A stretch of 64,000 bases of DNA from TMP-24 sp046348855 (GCA_046348855.1 JAXMDK010000003.1:121808-185807); one strand, 5' to 3'. Positions 1 to 7,948 are shown, numbered from the stretch's first letter. A program made the numbers and translations. Notes: generated by a model from the sequence alone, not told the origin.

Positions 1-126
1 GAGCGGATCGAGTTGCGAGTAGAACAGGATGGTTTCGGCGGGTTTGTCGGGTTGGTCCGAGAACAACTTCCAAAGGTCGCTCTCATGAGGCGCGCGGTCC
101 TCGGTGCTCCACTCGATCACTCTCAC
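1..126 (-). CDS. Unidentified gene, cut by the left window edge
   Basis: A leftward frame opens with GTG at 126-124, which shares bases with the TGA of the preceding gene (GTGA overlap), and stays open to base 1. It gives 42 residues beginning VRVIEWSTEDRAPHES. A 4-base stop/start overlap is typical of translationally coupled genes and is the main evidence that it is real. I recognise no domain in the visible part. It is the third member of a tightly packed operon with a coiled-coil protein and a clamp-like protein, so it probably shares their mobile-element origin. Function unknown. Confidence 0.55.
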   Translation of the reverse strand, partial: MRVIEWSTEDRAPHESDLWKLFSDQPDKPAETILFYSQLDPL

Positions 127-755
127 GGGGATGCCCTCGGGTTCGCGGGCACTGCCGAAAGGCGGAGCGGTTGCGGGCGGTTCATGAAGTCGCGGGCGTA
201 GGACTCGAACGCCTGCCGAACCCGATCAACGATGCGGGTGCGGGCTTCTTCGCGATCTGGGCGCTCAGGTGCCACGACGGCGCGCTTGCACCGCACCGTG
301 ACATAGACAAACTCGTCGTCTGCGGTCGTCTCCATGACTGACCAGCCGTCGGGCAGCTTTTCCGTCAGCGCCGCTTTCGCTGTCCCGATCTCTGCATCCT
401 TCGTAGGCGCATCTGCTGCCCGTAGCGCGGCCTGCTCTTTCGCAACCATCGCTTCACAGGCGGGGATCAACACAGGGGCGATCTCGCCCGTCTCTGCGAA
501 CGTCTGCACGGCCTGCTTGATCTCGTCCCGCTGTTCGCGGAGGCGCAGCAGCTTCTTACGCAGTGTCGAAAGTTGCTGGAGCAGCTTTTTCCGCGCGCCC
601 TCAACGTCTCTGATCTCATCGGCGACCTCGGAAATCGTCGTCGAGAACAAATCGTCGAAAGCAGGGTTGTGTTCACCTGCGAGCAGGCGCTGCATCTGCT
701 CGGCCGGAGCCATGCCGTAGGGGTGGTAGAAGAAGCCATCGCGAATCTCACTCAT
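123..755 (-). CDS. Coiled-coil protein of unknown function, probable mobile element
   Basis: The product has 210 residues. Residues about 40-90 are rich in Lys, Arg, Leu and Glu with heptad-like spacing (IRDVEGARKKLLQQLSTL), suggesting a coiled coil. The C-terminal third is mixed alpha/beta (DEFVYVTVRCKRAVV). No signal peptide or membrane segment is visible and I do not recognise the family. The ATG at 755 overlaps the end of the clamp-like gene by 8 bases, and its stop overlaps the next gene by 4, so the three are likely co-translated. The region is visibly less GC-rich at third codon positions than the rest of the window. Function is not assigned. Confidence 0.65.
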   Translation of the reverse strand: MSEIRDGFFYHPYGMAPAEQMQRLLAGEHNPAFDDLFSTTISEVADEIRDVEGARKKLLQQLSTLRKKLLRLREQRDEIKQAVQTFAETGEIAPVLIPACEAMVAKEQAALRAADAPTKDAEIGTAKAALTEKLPDGWSVMETTADDEFVYVTVRCKRAVVAPERPDREEARTRIVDRVRQAFESYARDFMNRPQPLRLSAVPANPRASP

Positions 756-1512
756 CGGACAGCCCCATGTCTGGGTGATCCGTGGTGGCCGTGCGTTCGA
801 TCAGCAGGCCCCGGCCATGCGCATGGCGGAAGCAAACGGGCGACACGGAGAAGTCGATCTCATTCGCCACACGGATCATCTTCAGGAACGCTTCACGGTC
901 GAACCGCATCAGGCGGGAGGCATTTGTCGGGAAGGAATAGAGGACTTCCGTTCCTTCGATGCCGCGCTGCCCTGCGACCTGCTGCCCATCAATGAAGATG
1001 TCCGGTGCCATTTCCTTGTCACCGAACAGCTTCCGAAGGTTGCGGCGCGCGTCGTCGGTGATGAGCGTGCCTTCTGTGAAACGCCAAAAACGGCGGAAAA
1101 GGTCTTCCGTCAGAGTGAGGTGGTGATCTCGGGGCACGAGACGCCAGCCACTCACGTTGAGCCAGCTCTTATTGTGGACGAGCAATTCTTGGCCGTCTGC
1201 CCAACGGAAGTAAAGATTGGGCTCAGCGATGGAAACCTCCGCAGGCGGTGCCTCGAACGCCTCAAGAATCGCGATCTCACGAGGATTGAAGCACCAAGGC
1301 GGAAGGTCGATGCCGCCCGCATCATACTCGACGATCAGCTTATTGGTCAGGAGATACAGCTTCCCGCCGATCAGGTTCACGACCTTCTCGAACAGGCCAC
1401 CCTTCTTTGGCAGTAGCGGGCGCAGGAATGCGAGGCCATTCACGAAGTCAGCGGGCAGGGCATAGCGGTCGCCGGTCGCCGGGATGGGCGACACGGGACT
1501 GCTGTAGTCCAT
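748..1512 (-). CDS. Possible sliding-clamp-like protein of a mobile element
   Basis: From the ATG at 1512 the product is 254 residues (MDYSSPVSPIPATGDRYALP). Alternating beta-rich and amphipathic stretches, such as GKLYLLTNKLIVEYDAGG near the start and FSVSPVCFRHAHGRGLLIER at the end, remind me of DNA polymerase processivity clamps of phages; this is pattern recognition, not a search result. The length is close to phage clamps (about 230-260) and shorter than cellular beta clamps (about 366). The frame is open up to 1605, but that extension runs through a perfect tandem repeat, so I prefer an internal start (1512, or 1536); neither has a strong ribosome site. First gene of a leftward operon beside tRNA-Asn. 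Confidence 0.5.
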   Translation of the reverse strand: MDYSSPVSPIPATGDRYALPADFVNGLAFLRPLLPKKGGLFEKVVNLIGGKLYLLTNKLIVEYDAGGIDLPPWCFNPREIAILEAFEAPPAEVSIAEPNLYFRWADGQELLVHNKSWLNVSGWRLVPRDHHLTLTEDLFRRFWRFTEGTLITDDARRNLRKLFGDKEMAPDIFIDGQQVAGQRGIEGTEVLYSFPTNASRLMRFDREAFLKMIRVANEIDFSVSPVCFRHAHGRGLLIERTATTDHPDMGLSDE

Positions 1513-1573
1513 GTTTATTCGGAGCCGCTGGTTCATGGGAACGAGCCGTAACGCCCTGATGTGGCGAGACTTT

Positions 1574-1595
1574 GGCGCGTGTGGGGCGCGTGTGG
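1574..1595. repeat. Tandem 11-bp direct repeat, two copies
   Basis: GGCGCGTGTGG occurs twice back to back (1574-1584 and 1585-1595), with no mismatch. It lies just upstream of the preferred start of the clamp-like gene and is one of two unrelated perfect 11-bp tandem repeats between that gene and tRNA-Asn. Iterated short sites like this can bind an integrase, excisionase or repressor. That role is inference. Confidence 0.6.
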
Positions 1596-1629
1596 TCAGG
1601 GGCACCGATGTTTAAACGGCAAGGCGTCC

Positions 1630-1651
1630 GCGTTGCAAAAGCGTTGCAAAA
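1630..1651. repeat. Tandem 11-bp direct repeat, two copies
   Basis: GCGTTGCAAAA occurs twice back to back (1630-1640 and 1641-1651), with no mismatch. It sits in the 206-bp stretch between the element-like operon and the 3' end of tRNA-Asn, 56 bp from the other 11-bp tandem repeat. Arm-type integrase sites or a repressor operator are the obvious possibilities. Confidence 0.6.
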
Positions 1652-1664
1652 TGCCCCGAAAACG

Positions 1665-1690
1665 ACAAAAGCCGCCCTGAGAGGCGGCCT
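1665..1690 (-). terminator. Rho-independent terminator of tRNA-Asn
   Basis: Read leftward, a 6-bp GCCGCC/GGCGGC stem with a 6-nt loop (1671-1688) is followed by a TTTT run at 1670-1667. It lies about 30 bp past the CCA end of tRNA-Asn on the same strand. Confidence 0.75.
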
Positions 1691-1718
1691 TTATCATGTT
1701 GTAATCTCTAGGAGATTT

Positions 1719-1793
1719 TGGCTCCGGCGGTAGGGATCGAACCTACGACCAATTGATTAACAGTCAACTGCTCTACCGCTGAGCTACGCCGGA
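1719..1793 (-). tRNA. tRNA-Asn (GTT)
   Basis: The reverse strand folds into a complete cloverleaf with acceptor TCCGGCG/CGCCGGA, T-loop TTCGATC, anticodon loop CTGTTAA (anticodon GTT) and an encoded CCA end at 1721-1719. The GatCA genes in this window suggest that Asn-tRNA may be made here by transamidation of Asp-tRNA(Asn). tRNA 3' ends are common integration sites for tyrosine recombinases, and the genes just past this 3' end look foreign. Confidence 0.95.
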
Positions 1794-1863
1794 ACACCGG
1801 GGGGTCTATAGCAAGCGTTCCGGGAGGCGTCCAGTGGGTTTTCGCGGTTTTTGGCGGCTCCGG

Positions 1864-2766
1864 TCATTTCAGCCGGAACAGGCCGCCCAGTCGGATCGGA
1901 CCAAGGGGTTCCGCCAGGTTTAGCTCTGTCATTTCAATCAGATGCGCGAAGACGTTCAGGGCAGCGGCCGGCAGCAGCACCGCCGGTGTGTCGCGGTAGA
2001 TGCGGCTGGCGAGCGTCGCGGCGTCGCTTGGTCCGAGGCCCAGTTCGGCCAGGATCGCGCCGGCGCGGGCCTGGCGGTGGGCAACCAGTTCGTCGATGCG
2101 GGCGGCCGGATCATCCACCGCCGCGCCGTGGCCGGGCCAGAGCCGGACCGCCCCCGCCTGCGCCAGCCGGGCCAGCGAGCGCATGTAGGCACCCATGTCG
2201 CCATCGGGCGGCGCGACGATCGAGGTCGACCAGTCCATCACATGATCGCCGGAAAAGACCTGCCCGCCCCATTGCAGGCACAGGTGATTGCCGAAATGGC
2301 CCGGTGTGTGGAGCGCGGTCAGGCTCCAGCCGGGGCCGTCGACCCGTTCGCCGTCGGCCAGAATGCGATCGGGCCGGAAGGATTCGTCGGTGCCTTCGGT
2401 GCCGCGAGAACCTTCGCGTGCCGCCAGATCCTGCATCAGCGCACTACGGCCGGCGGAGGCGTCGCCGAAGGCCAGGACCGGCGCGCCGGTAGCCGCCGAC
2501 AGGGCGGCGGTCAGGCCCGAATGGTCGCGGTGGGCATGGGTGACGAAGATATGGCCGATCCGTTCGCCCGGTTCGAGCGCCGCCAGCAGCGCCGCGAGGT
2601 GGCGGGGGTCGTCGGGGCCGGGATCGACCAGTGCCAGATCGCCCGTGCCCACCAGATAGCTGTTGGTGCCCGCCCCGGTCATCGGCGAAGGGTTCGGCGC
2701 CAGCACCCGCCGGATGCCGGGCGCGACGGTTTCGCAGATACCGTAGGGCCCATCGGGCGCAGCCAT
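1864..2766 (-). CDS. MBL-fold metallo-hydrolase, LACTB2-like
   Basis: A 300-residue metallo-beta-lactamase-fold protein. The zinc-binding signature THAHRDHSG lies near residue 75, followed by HTPGH, GDHVMDWS and WPGHG in the expected order. The C-terminal part (IYRDTPAVLLPAAALNVFAH) resembles the winged-helix tail of the LACTB2/hydroxyacylglutathione-hydrolase-like subgroup. No signal peptide is seen, so it should be cytoplasmic. The substrate cannot be read from sequence; relatives act on thioesters, RNA or remain uncharacterised. It diverges from the histidine kinase gene with only 43 bp between start codons, so the two promoters overlap or abut. Confidence 0.85.
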   Translation of the reverse strand: MAAPDGPYGICETVAPGIRRVLAPNPSPMTGAGTNSYLVGTGDLALVDPGPDDPRHLAALLAALEPGERIGHIFVTHAHRDHSGLTAALSAATGAPVLAFGDASAGRSALMQDLAAREGSRGTEGTDESFRPDRILADGERVDGPGWSLTALHTPGHFGNHLCLQWGGQVFSGDHVMDWSTSIVAPPDGDMGAYMRSLARLAQAGAVRLWPGHGAAVDDPAARIDELVAHRQARAGAILAELGLGPSDAATLASRIYRDTPAVLLPAAALNVFAHLIEMTELNLAEPLGPIRLGGLFRLK

Positions 2767-2809
2767 GCTCTCTCTTCCTTCGTGCCGCCGGCCGGGCTAG
2801 GGTCGGCCC

Positions 2810-4129
2810 ATGATCTTCGCCTGGCTCAAACGCTTCATGCCAAACGGCCTTTACGGCCGGGCGGCACTGATCCTGATCGTTCCCATTGTCACCATCCAGG
2901 TCGTCGTGTCGATTGTCTTCGTGCAGCGCTATTTCAGCGATGTCACCCTGCAGATGTCGCGCAACATGCTGGTCGAGATCGGCCAGATCGACGCCACCGT
3001 CCGCACCGGCGCAACCGCCGAGGCCGGCTTTTCCGACGCGACGCGGCTGGCGCGCGGGCTCGACATCCACATGCAGCAGGGCAGCGGGCCGGGCATCGGC
3101 GACAGCCGGGTCTTCTACGATTTTTCCGGCATCGTGGTGACGCGGACCCTGCACCAGCAGCTGGCCGGCCTCAGGTCGGTCGACCTGTCGGACCTGAGCG
3201 TGGTGCGACTGGTGCTCGACAATCCGCGCGGCACTTATGAGCTGTCGTTCGACCGCAACCGCATCACCGCCCGCAATCCTCACCAGCTTCTGGTCTACAT
3301 GCTGGCGACCGGGCTGCTGATGACGGCGGTGGCATTCCTGTTCCTGCGCAACCAGTTGCGACCGATCCGCCGGCTGTCGCAGGCGGCCGAGGCCTTCGGG
3401 CGGGGGCGCAGTGTTCCCTACCGGATCGCCGGGGCGGCCGAGGTGCGGGCGGCGGGGGCGGCCTTCCTCGACATGCGGGCGCGGATCGAGCGGCAGATCG
3501 AACAGCGCACGTTGATGCTGTCCGGCGTCAGCCATGACCTGCGCACGCCGCTCACCCGGCTGAAACTGGGGCTGGCGATGCTGGGCGACAGCGACGATGT
3601 GGCGGCGCTGGAGCGCGACGTCGACGACATGCGCCGGATGCTCGACGGGTTCCTGGCCTTTGCCCGCAGCGAGGCCCAGGACGGCGAGACGGTCGAGACC
3701 GATCCGGCGCTGATCCTGCGGCAGGCGGTGGACGACGCCGAACGGGCCGGGCAAGCGGTGGCCGCCGGCGCGGTCGAAGGCAAGGGCACCGCGCACTGGC
3801 GGCCCCAGGCGGTGCGGCGGGCACTCGACAACCTGATCGGCAACGCCGTCACCTATGGCAAGCGGGCCGAGGTGTCGGTGGCGATCCTCGACCGCGCCGT
3901 GCGCTACACGGTCGAGGATGACGGGCCGGGCATCCCCGAGGAGATGCGCGAAGAGGCGGTCAAGCCCTTTGCCCGGCTGGTACCGGGGCGCAACCAGGAC
4001 CGGTCGAGCGGCGTCGGCCTTGGGCTGGCGATCACGGCCGACATCGCCCGCAGCCACGGCGGCAGCCTGCGGCTGGGGCGCAGCGACCGGCTGGGCGGGC
4101 TGAAGGCGGAACTGATCCTGGCGCGGTAG
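2810..4129 (+). CDS. EnvZ-like sensor histidine kinase
   Basis: A 439-residue inner-membrane sensor kinase. One membrane helix lies near residues 16-38 and a second near 157-180, flanking a periplasmic sensor of about 120 residues. A HAMP segment follows, then the H box SGVSHDLRTPLTRLK with phospho-acceptor His242, the N box DNLIGNAVTYG and G boxes VEDDGPGIPEE and GVGLGLAI. The layout and short H box match the EnvZ/OmpR group. No response regulator gene lies on either side, so the partner must be elsewhere. The stimulus is unknown. Confidence 0.88.
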   Translation: MIFAWLKRFMPNGLYGRAALILIVPIVTIQVVVSIVFVQRYFSDVTLQMSRNMLVEIGQIDATVRTGATAEAGFSDATRLARGLDIHMQQGSGPGIGDSRVFYDFSGIVVTRTLHQQLAGLRSVDLSDLSVVRLVLDNPRGTYELSFDRNRITARNPHQLLVYMLATGLLMTAVAFLFLRNQLRPIRRLSQAAEAFGRGRSVPYRIAGAAEVRAAGAAFLDMRARIERQIEQRTLMLSGVSHDLRTPLTRLKLGLAMLGDSDDVAALERDVDDMRRMLDGFLAFARSEAQDGETVETDPALILRQAVDDAERAGQAVAAGAVEGKGTAHWRPQAVRRALDNLIGNAVTYGKRAEVSVAILDRAVRYTVEDDGPGIPEEMREEAVKPFARLVPGRNQDRSSGVGLGLAITADIARSHGGSLRLGRSDRLGGLKAELILAR

Positions 4130-4174
4130 GGAAAGATCACATCAACTCGAAGCCTCGTGGGCCGGTCCTCACTG

Positions 4175-4435
4175 TGCCCGGACCGATCAGGGGACGCGCC
4201 GGTGGCGCGTCACCCGGTCCGTTGGCCGAAGCGCAAGCGCAGGCCAAGGGGTGGGCCGCAGTCCCCAAGGTTCGTGCACGGACAGCGCCTGCCCAGGCGG
4301 GCGAGAAGCGCCCGCCGCCCTATGGGCGGGCGCTGGCCGTGCGCTAGGCGCACGGCCGGAGCAAGCTGAAACCGACCGCCTAGCGCGCGAGGCAACGGCC
4401 TCGCGCTCTTTCATCGTTGGAGCGTCCGATTGATA
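4175..4435 (+). repeat. Dispersed intergenic repeat, copy A
   Basis: This roughly 260-bp stretch fills most of the gap between the kinase gene and aroQ. It matches copy B at 40307-40562 in the same orientation over long blocks: GCCCGGACCGATCAGGGGAC near the left end, GGCCAACGGACC on the complement, AAGCTGAAACCGACCGCC, and a palindromic CGCGAGG...CCTCGCG near the right end. The middle differs and is full of G+C hairpins. A degenerate third copy lies at 50901-50994 on the other strand. No transposase is encoded, so it resembles a non-autonomous or REP-like element. Confidence 0.75.
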
Positions 4436-4476
4436 CGACCGCGATCTGGGCCCCTGCCCCGTCTCTGGCGCCCTTC

Positions 4477-4917
4477 TCAGGCCCCGCCCAGCAGCCGCGC
4501 CGCGCGTTCGATGGCGAAGGCATAGCCCTGCACGCCGGCGCCGACGATCACCGCCTCGGCCCGCGCCGACACGTAGGAATGATGGCGAAAAGCCTCGCGT
4601 CGGTGGATGTTCGAGATGTGAACCTCGATCACCGGGCCGGAAAAGGCGTTCAGCGCGTCAAGGATGGCGACCGACGTGTGGCTGAAGGCCCCGGGATTGA
4701 TGACGATCGCCGCCGCGGTGGCGCGGGCCGCGTGAATCCAGTCGATCAGTTCGTATTCGCGGTTGGACTGGCGGCATTCGACCGTCCGGCCCTGCCGCGC
4801 GGCGGCTTCGCCGCACAGCCATTCGACATCGGCCAGCGTCTCGCGCCCGTAGATCTCCGGCTCGCGCTGGCCCAGAAGGTTCAGGTTCGGTCCGTTCAGC
4901 ACAAGGATCGGTTTCAT
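4477..4917 (-). CDS. aroQ: 3-dehydroquinate dehydratase, type II
   Basis: Catalyses the third step of the shikimate pathway, dehydration of 3-dehydroquinate to 3-dehydroshikimate, in the cytoplasm. The start MKPILVLNGPNLNLLGQREP carries the type II signature, including the catalytic Tyr region (EIYGRETL). NPGAFSHTSVAILDAL and EVHISNIHRREAFRHHS follow in order. At 146 residues it has the normal length of the dodecameric type II enzyme. An upstream in-frame ATG (4944) would add nine residues and overlap the neighbouring regulator gene, so 4917 is preferred. Same strand as, and 23 bp after, the SARP regulator. Confidence 0.93.
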   Translation of the reverse strand: MKPILVLNGPNLNLLGQREPEIYGRETLADVEWLCGEAAARQGRTVECRQSNREYELIDWIHAARATAAAIVINPGAFSHTSVAILDALNAFSGPVIEVHISNIHRREAFRHHSYVSARAEAVIVGAGVQGYAFAIERAARLLGGA

Positions 4918-4940
4918 CGGCTTTCTCGCGGTTGGGCCGG

Positions 4941-6656
4941 TCAATCATCGGCGAACCGCGCGCCTGCCGCAATGGGCCGCCGCCACCGCCGCCGCGGCGA
5001 GGCGCCCGCTGTTGCAGGGTTGCCGTGGCGGGGGCCGCCGCCGCCCGGCCGTTCCTCCGGCAGCGACAGGCGCAACAGCTCGACCCGCCTCAGCGTGCCG
5101 GCCGGATAGTTGGGATCGCCGCGGATCAGTTCGAAGGAAAAGTCCGGCTCGACCCGGCGCAGATCCTCCAGCACCCGCACCGCCTTTTCGGTCTGGCCGG
5201 TCTTGAGATACAGGAACAGCAGATGCCGCATCGGCGAACGGAAGTGCGGCGCGCGCGCATGGGCGGCCTCGAACACCTCGATGGCGCTTCGATCGTTGCC
5301 CAGCGACACATGCGCCAGGCCGGCAAGCGCCTCCCACCATTGCAGATAGCCCGAACGCTTCGCCAGCTGCATCCCCTGCTGCGCGGCTGCCAGCGCCAGG
5401 TCGGGCCGGTCGACGCGCAGCAGCGCCCCGGCCCTGGCGGCATAGCCGAAGGCATTGTGCGGGTTCAGATGAAGCGCGTCGCGCGCCAGTGCCGATCCGG
5501 CGTCGACATTGCCGTTCAGCATGACCTGCACCTGCGAGATCAGCGACAGGACCAGCGCGTTGCTGGGCGCGTTCTCCATCGCCTTTCGGGCGAACATGTC
5601 CGCCTCGCCCACCAGCCGGTCGCGGTCGGGGTCGGTGCGTTCGATGGCCATGATCTGCGCCAGCGTGCTGTGCCAGGCGAAGATGTGGGGCGCGGGCACC
5701 AGGCGGGCCGCTTCCCGCAGCAGCCGGTCGGCAAGCTTCAGCCGGCTGGCCTCGAAGGTGAACATCTCGCGCACCGCGCGCGCCACCAGCCCGCCCACCT
5801 GCAGCGAGCCTATTTCGGTCCCCGACAGTTTCGGCAAGGCGTTCATCGCCGCCTCGGCGGCCTCGAACACCAGGCCCGGAAACTCGCCCTGCGTCAGAAG
5901 TTCCTGCTGTTGCAGCGGCAAGGCCGCCCGGCGCGACCACAGCATCTGGCCGCTGCGGCTGGCGTAAAGGTTGGCCAGAATGTGCAGGCGCCCATCGGCC
6001 TCCAGAGCCTCGAGATTGAGGATCAGCCCGCGTTCGCCGGGGGCCAGCTGCACCATGGCCCCGTTCGGACCATAGACATCGACCAGTGCAAATTCCGAAA
6101 CCAGCCCCCCGATCGCGTCGGCCAGCGCCAGCGCCACGAAGCCACCGTAACCGTCGGGTATGTCGCTGGCACGGATCAGCAGCGGCAGGCCCGGGGCGTC
6201 GACCTCGACAGAGGGCGGCAGCAGCGGCCCGTCCGACAGCCGGGATCTCTGTTCGCGCAGCCAGGCCTCGAACGCCTGGTCGCGGACGTCGATGCCTTCG
6301 AGCAGTTCCCGGCCTTCGGCCAGCGCCATGCGCGCCGCCTCGGGGTCGTCCTCCAGGTCGGTCTGCACCCCGGCAAGCGTCACGAAGTCCCGGTCGGTCT
6401 GCAGGCAGTCGGCGGCATCCCCCAGCGACTGACGCAGTTCCACCAGCGCCTGCCGCAGGCTGCCGCTGGCCTGATCGGGGCCGCGATCCGACCAGAGCCG
6501 GGCCTCGATCCAGCGACGCGGGCGGCGCCGGTCGGGGGTCAACGCCAACAACCCGACCAGTCCCCGGGTCTTGGCGCCACGGGGCGTGCAATCGCGCCCG
6601 TGCCTGTCGCGCAGCGCAAGGATACCGACCAGCCGCACGAAAAGCGCCTCAGCCAT
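4941..6656 (-). CDS. SARP-type transcriptional regulator with TPR domain
   Basis: A 571-residue protein. The N-terminal 80 or so residues form an OmpR-like winged helix typical of AfsR/SARP proteins (RGAKTRGLVGLLALTPDRRR, then IEARLWSDRGPDQASGSLRQ). A bacterial transcriptional activator domain region follows, then a central alpha/beta region, then helical tetratricopeptide-like repeats from about residue 330 to 520. There is no ATPase domain, unlike large AfsR proteins. The last 30 residues are Arg/Pro-rich low complexity. It diverges from the PAP2/haloperoxidase-like gene at 6830, making that gene a natural target; this is inference from position. It may be co-transcribed with aroQ. Confidence 0.82.
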   Translation of the reverse strand: MAEALFVRLVGILALRDRHGRDCTPRGAKTRGLVGLLALTPDRRRPRRWIEARLWSDRGPDQASGSLRQALVELRQSLGDAADCLQTDRDFVTLAGVQTDLEDDPEAARMALAEGRELLEGIDVRDQAFEAWLREQRSRLSDGPLLPPSVEVDAPGLPLLIRASDIPDGYGGFVALALADAIGGLVSEFALVDVYGPNGAMVQLAPGERGLILNLEALEADGRLHILANLYASRSGQMLWSRRAALPLQQQELLTQGEFPGLVFEAAEAAMNALPKLSGTEIGSLQVGGLVARAVREMFTFEASRLKLADRLLREAARLVPAPHIFAWHSTLAQIMAIERTDPDRDRLVGEADMFARKAMENAPSNALVLSLISQVQVMLNGNVDAGSALARDALHLNPHNAFGYAARAGALLRVDRPDLALAAAQQGMQLAKRSGYLQWWEALAGLAHVSLGNDRSAIEVFEAAHARAPHFRSPMRHLLFLYLKTGQTEKAVRVLEDLRRVEPDFSFELIRGDPNYPAGTLRRVELLRLSLPEERPGGGGPRHGNPATAGASPRRRWRRPIAAGARFADD

Positions 6657-6829
6657 CTGCCCCTCTCACCCGTCCACATCGGAAAGAGCATCCGCCAAGC
6701 TTAAACCAGCCGCGAAAATTATAAAGCTTCGTGAATATTGCGTCAAAACGGGCGGGCTGCGCAGGAATGGGCTTCCGCGAGCGGGCACGCACAGGCACAA
6801 TTTTCATGCAGACCAAGGAGGGGGCGGCG

Positions 6830-7948
6830 ATGGCACTGCAAGGGGTTCACGGCGTGCATGGAGTCCATGGCGTTCATGGTGTGCATGGCGTCCACGGGGT
6901 TCATGGTGTGCACGGTGTTCACGGCGCCTCCCTGGGGCCGGAAGGCGATCCGCTGGCATCGGCGGCGTTGGCCAGTTCGGCGGAAGGAACGACCGGCTAT
7001 TGGGCAGGTGCCGCATCGCGCAGCCCGCTTGCCGATACCGACCGCTGGCGGGTTTTTTCGCGGATGCAGCCTGATGCCCGAACCGTCGCCCTGCGGCACC
7101 GGCTGGCGGCCTATTTCCCGGTGGACGATCAGGCGGGGGTCCATTGCGTGTCGATCCTGCCGACCGCCAGCACCGGCGACCGCCTGCTCAGGCTGACGGC
7201 ACCGGACGAGGGGCACCTGAAAAGACAGCTGCCCGACATGCGCACCGCCGCCGACCTGCGCGCCGACCGGCTGGCCGAGATCGTGGTGCAGCAGGGCGAC
7301 ATGCTGTCGTTCTTCGGCGGCCAGTTCAACCTCCACCCGGAACGCAAGAAATGGACGCTGCAGGTGCTGGTCAGTGCCTACGAGGCGGTGATCGGCCCGG
7401 AAATGGCGCTGAAGCTGGCCTGTGCGCTGCCCCGACCCATCGACTTCGCCCCGCAGGTGCAGCCGATCATCGCCACGCCCTCGCACAGCACCTATCCCAG
7501 CGGCCACGCGACCGAGGCCTTCACCTTTGCCACCGTGCTGGCGCTGATCGAACTTGCGGCCGGCGGCACGGCTGATCCGGTGACCGAGCTGCTGTCCCGT
7601 CTGGCCCCGTCCTTCGGCGCCGGTCCGGCAGAGCTGGCCCCCTTCCGGCTGGCGGCCCGCATCGCCGAGAACCGCACCGTCGCCGGGGTGCATTTCCCCA
7701 TCGACAGCATGCATGGCGCGCTTCTGGGCCTGTCGGTGGGGCTGACCCTGTTCACGGCGCTGAGCCCTGCCGGCGGAAGGGTTCCCGCTTGGAAGGCCGA
7801 TGCGGCAACCAGCATGAGCTACTTCACGCTCGACAGCTGGCGGGCATCGCTGGGTGGCTGGTTGGCCGGTGATCTGGCCGTGGCCGGATCGTCGGCGGAC
7901 CCTGTCCTGAGCGGTCTGTGGGGTGCGATGATCGCCGAATGGCAATAA
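6830..7948 (+). CDS. PAP2/vanadium-haloperoxidase-like protein with (GVH)9 N-terminus
   Basis: The start at 6830 is chosen because AAGGAGG lies 9 nt upstream; an open frame extends further but has no ribosome site. After MALQ come nine GVH tripeptides. The body carries the three-part acid phosphatase/vanadium haloperoxidase signature: RKKWTLQVL (Lys/Arg motif), PSHSTYPSGHATEAF (SGH motif with catalytic His) and RIAENRTVAGVHFPIDS (Arg, His and Asp motif). Length, 372 residues, fits the vanadium-haloperoxidase-like group rather than small membrane PAP2 phosphatases. No signal peptide or membrane helix is evident. It could be a haloperoxidase or a phosphatase. The SARP gene diverges upstream and a subtilase converges downstream. 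Confidence 0.82.
   Translation: MALQGVHGVHGVHGVHGVHGVHGVHGVHGVHGASLGPEGDPLASAALASSAEGTTGYWAGAASRSPLADTDRWRVFSRMQPDARTVALRHRLAAYFPVDDQAGVHCVSILPTASTGDRLLRLTAPDEGHLKRQLPDMRTAADLRADRLAEIVVQQGDMLSFFGGQFNLHPERKKWTLQVLVSAYEAVIGPEMALKLACALPRPIDFAPQVQPIIATPSHSTYPSGHATEAFTFATVLALIELAAGGTADPVTELLSRLAPSFGAGPAELAPFRLAARIAENRTVAGVHFPIDSMHGALLGLSVGLTLFTALSPAGGRVPAWKADAATSMSYFTLDSWRASLGGWLAGDLAVAGSSADPVLSGLWGAMIAEWQ
6842..6922 (+). repeat. Nine tandem GVH codon triplets
   Basis: Nine consecutive 9-bp units encode Gly-Val-His. Glycine uses GGG, GGC, GGA and GGT; valine uses GTT, GTG and GTC; histidine uses CAC and CAT. The varied synonymous codons show that the amino acid pattern, not the DNA repeat, has been kept. 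His every third residue suggests metal binding. Confidence 0.9.

Noticed and set aside
2444..4057. A 537-codon leftward ORF over the histidine kinase gene
   Set aside because: Antisense frame of a GC-rich gene; the kinase domains are on the plus strand, and this frame is His/Arg/Gly-rich without motifs.
4187..4414. A 75-codon ORF on the complement of repeat copy A, similar to one in copy B
   Set aside because: The similarity follows from the repeated DNA; the composition is Arg/Ala/Pro-rich, no ribosome site is present, and the frames end differently in the two copies.
6842..6922. Short 9-bp tandem units considered as a CRISPR-like array
   Set aside because: Units are contiguous, lie in a coding frame and have no spacers; no CRISPR array or cas gene is in the window.
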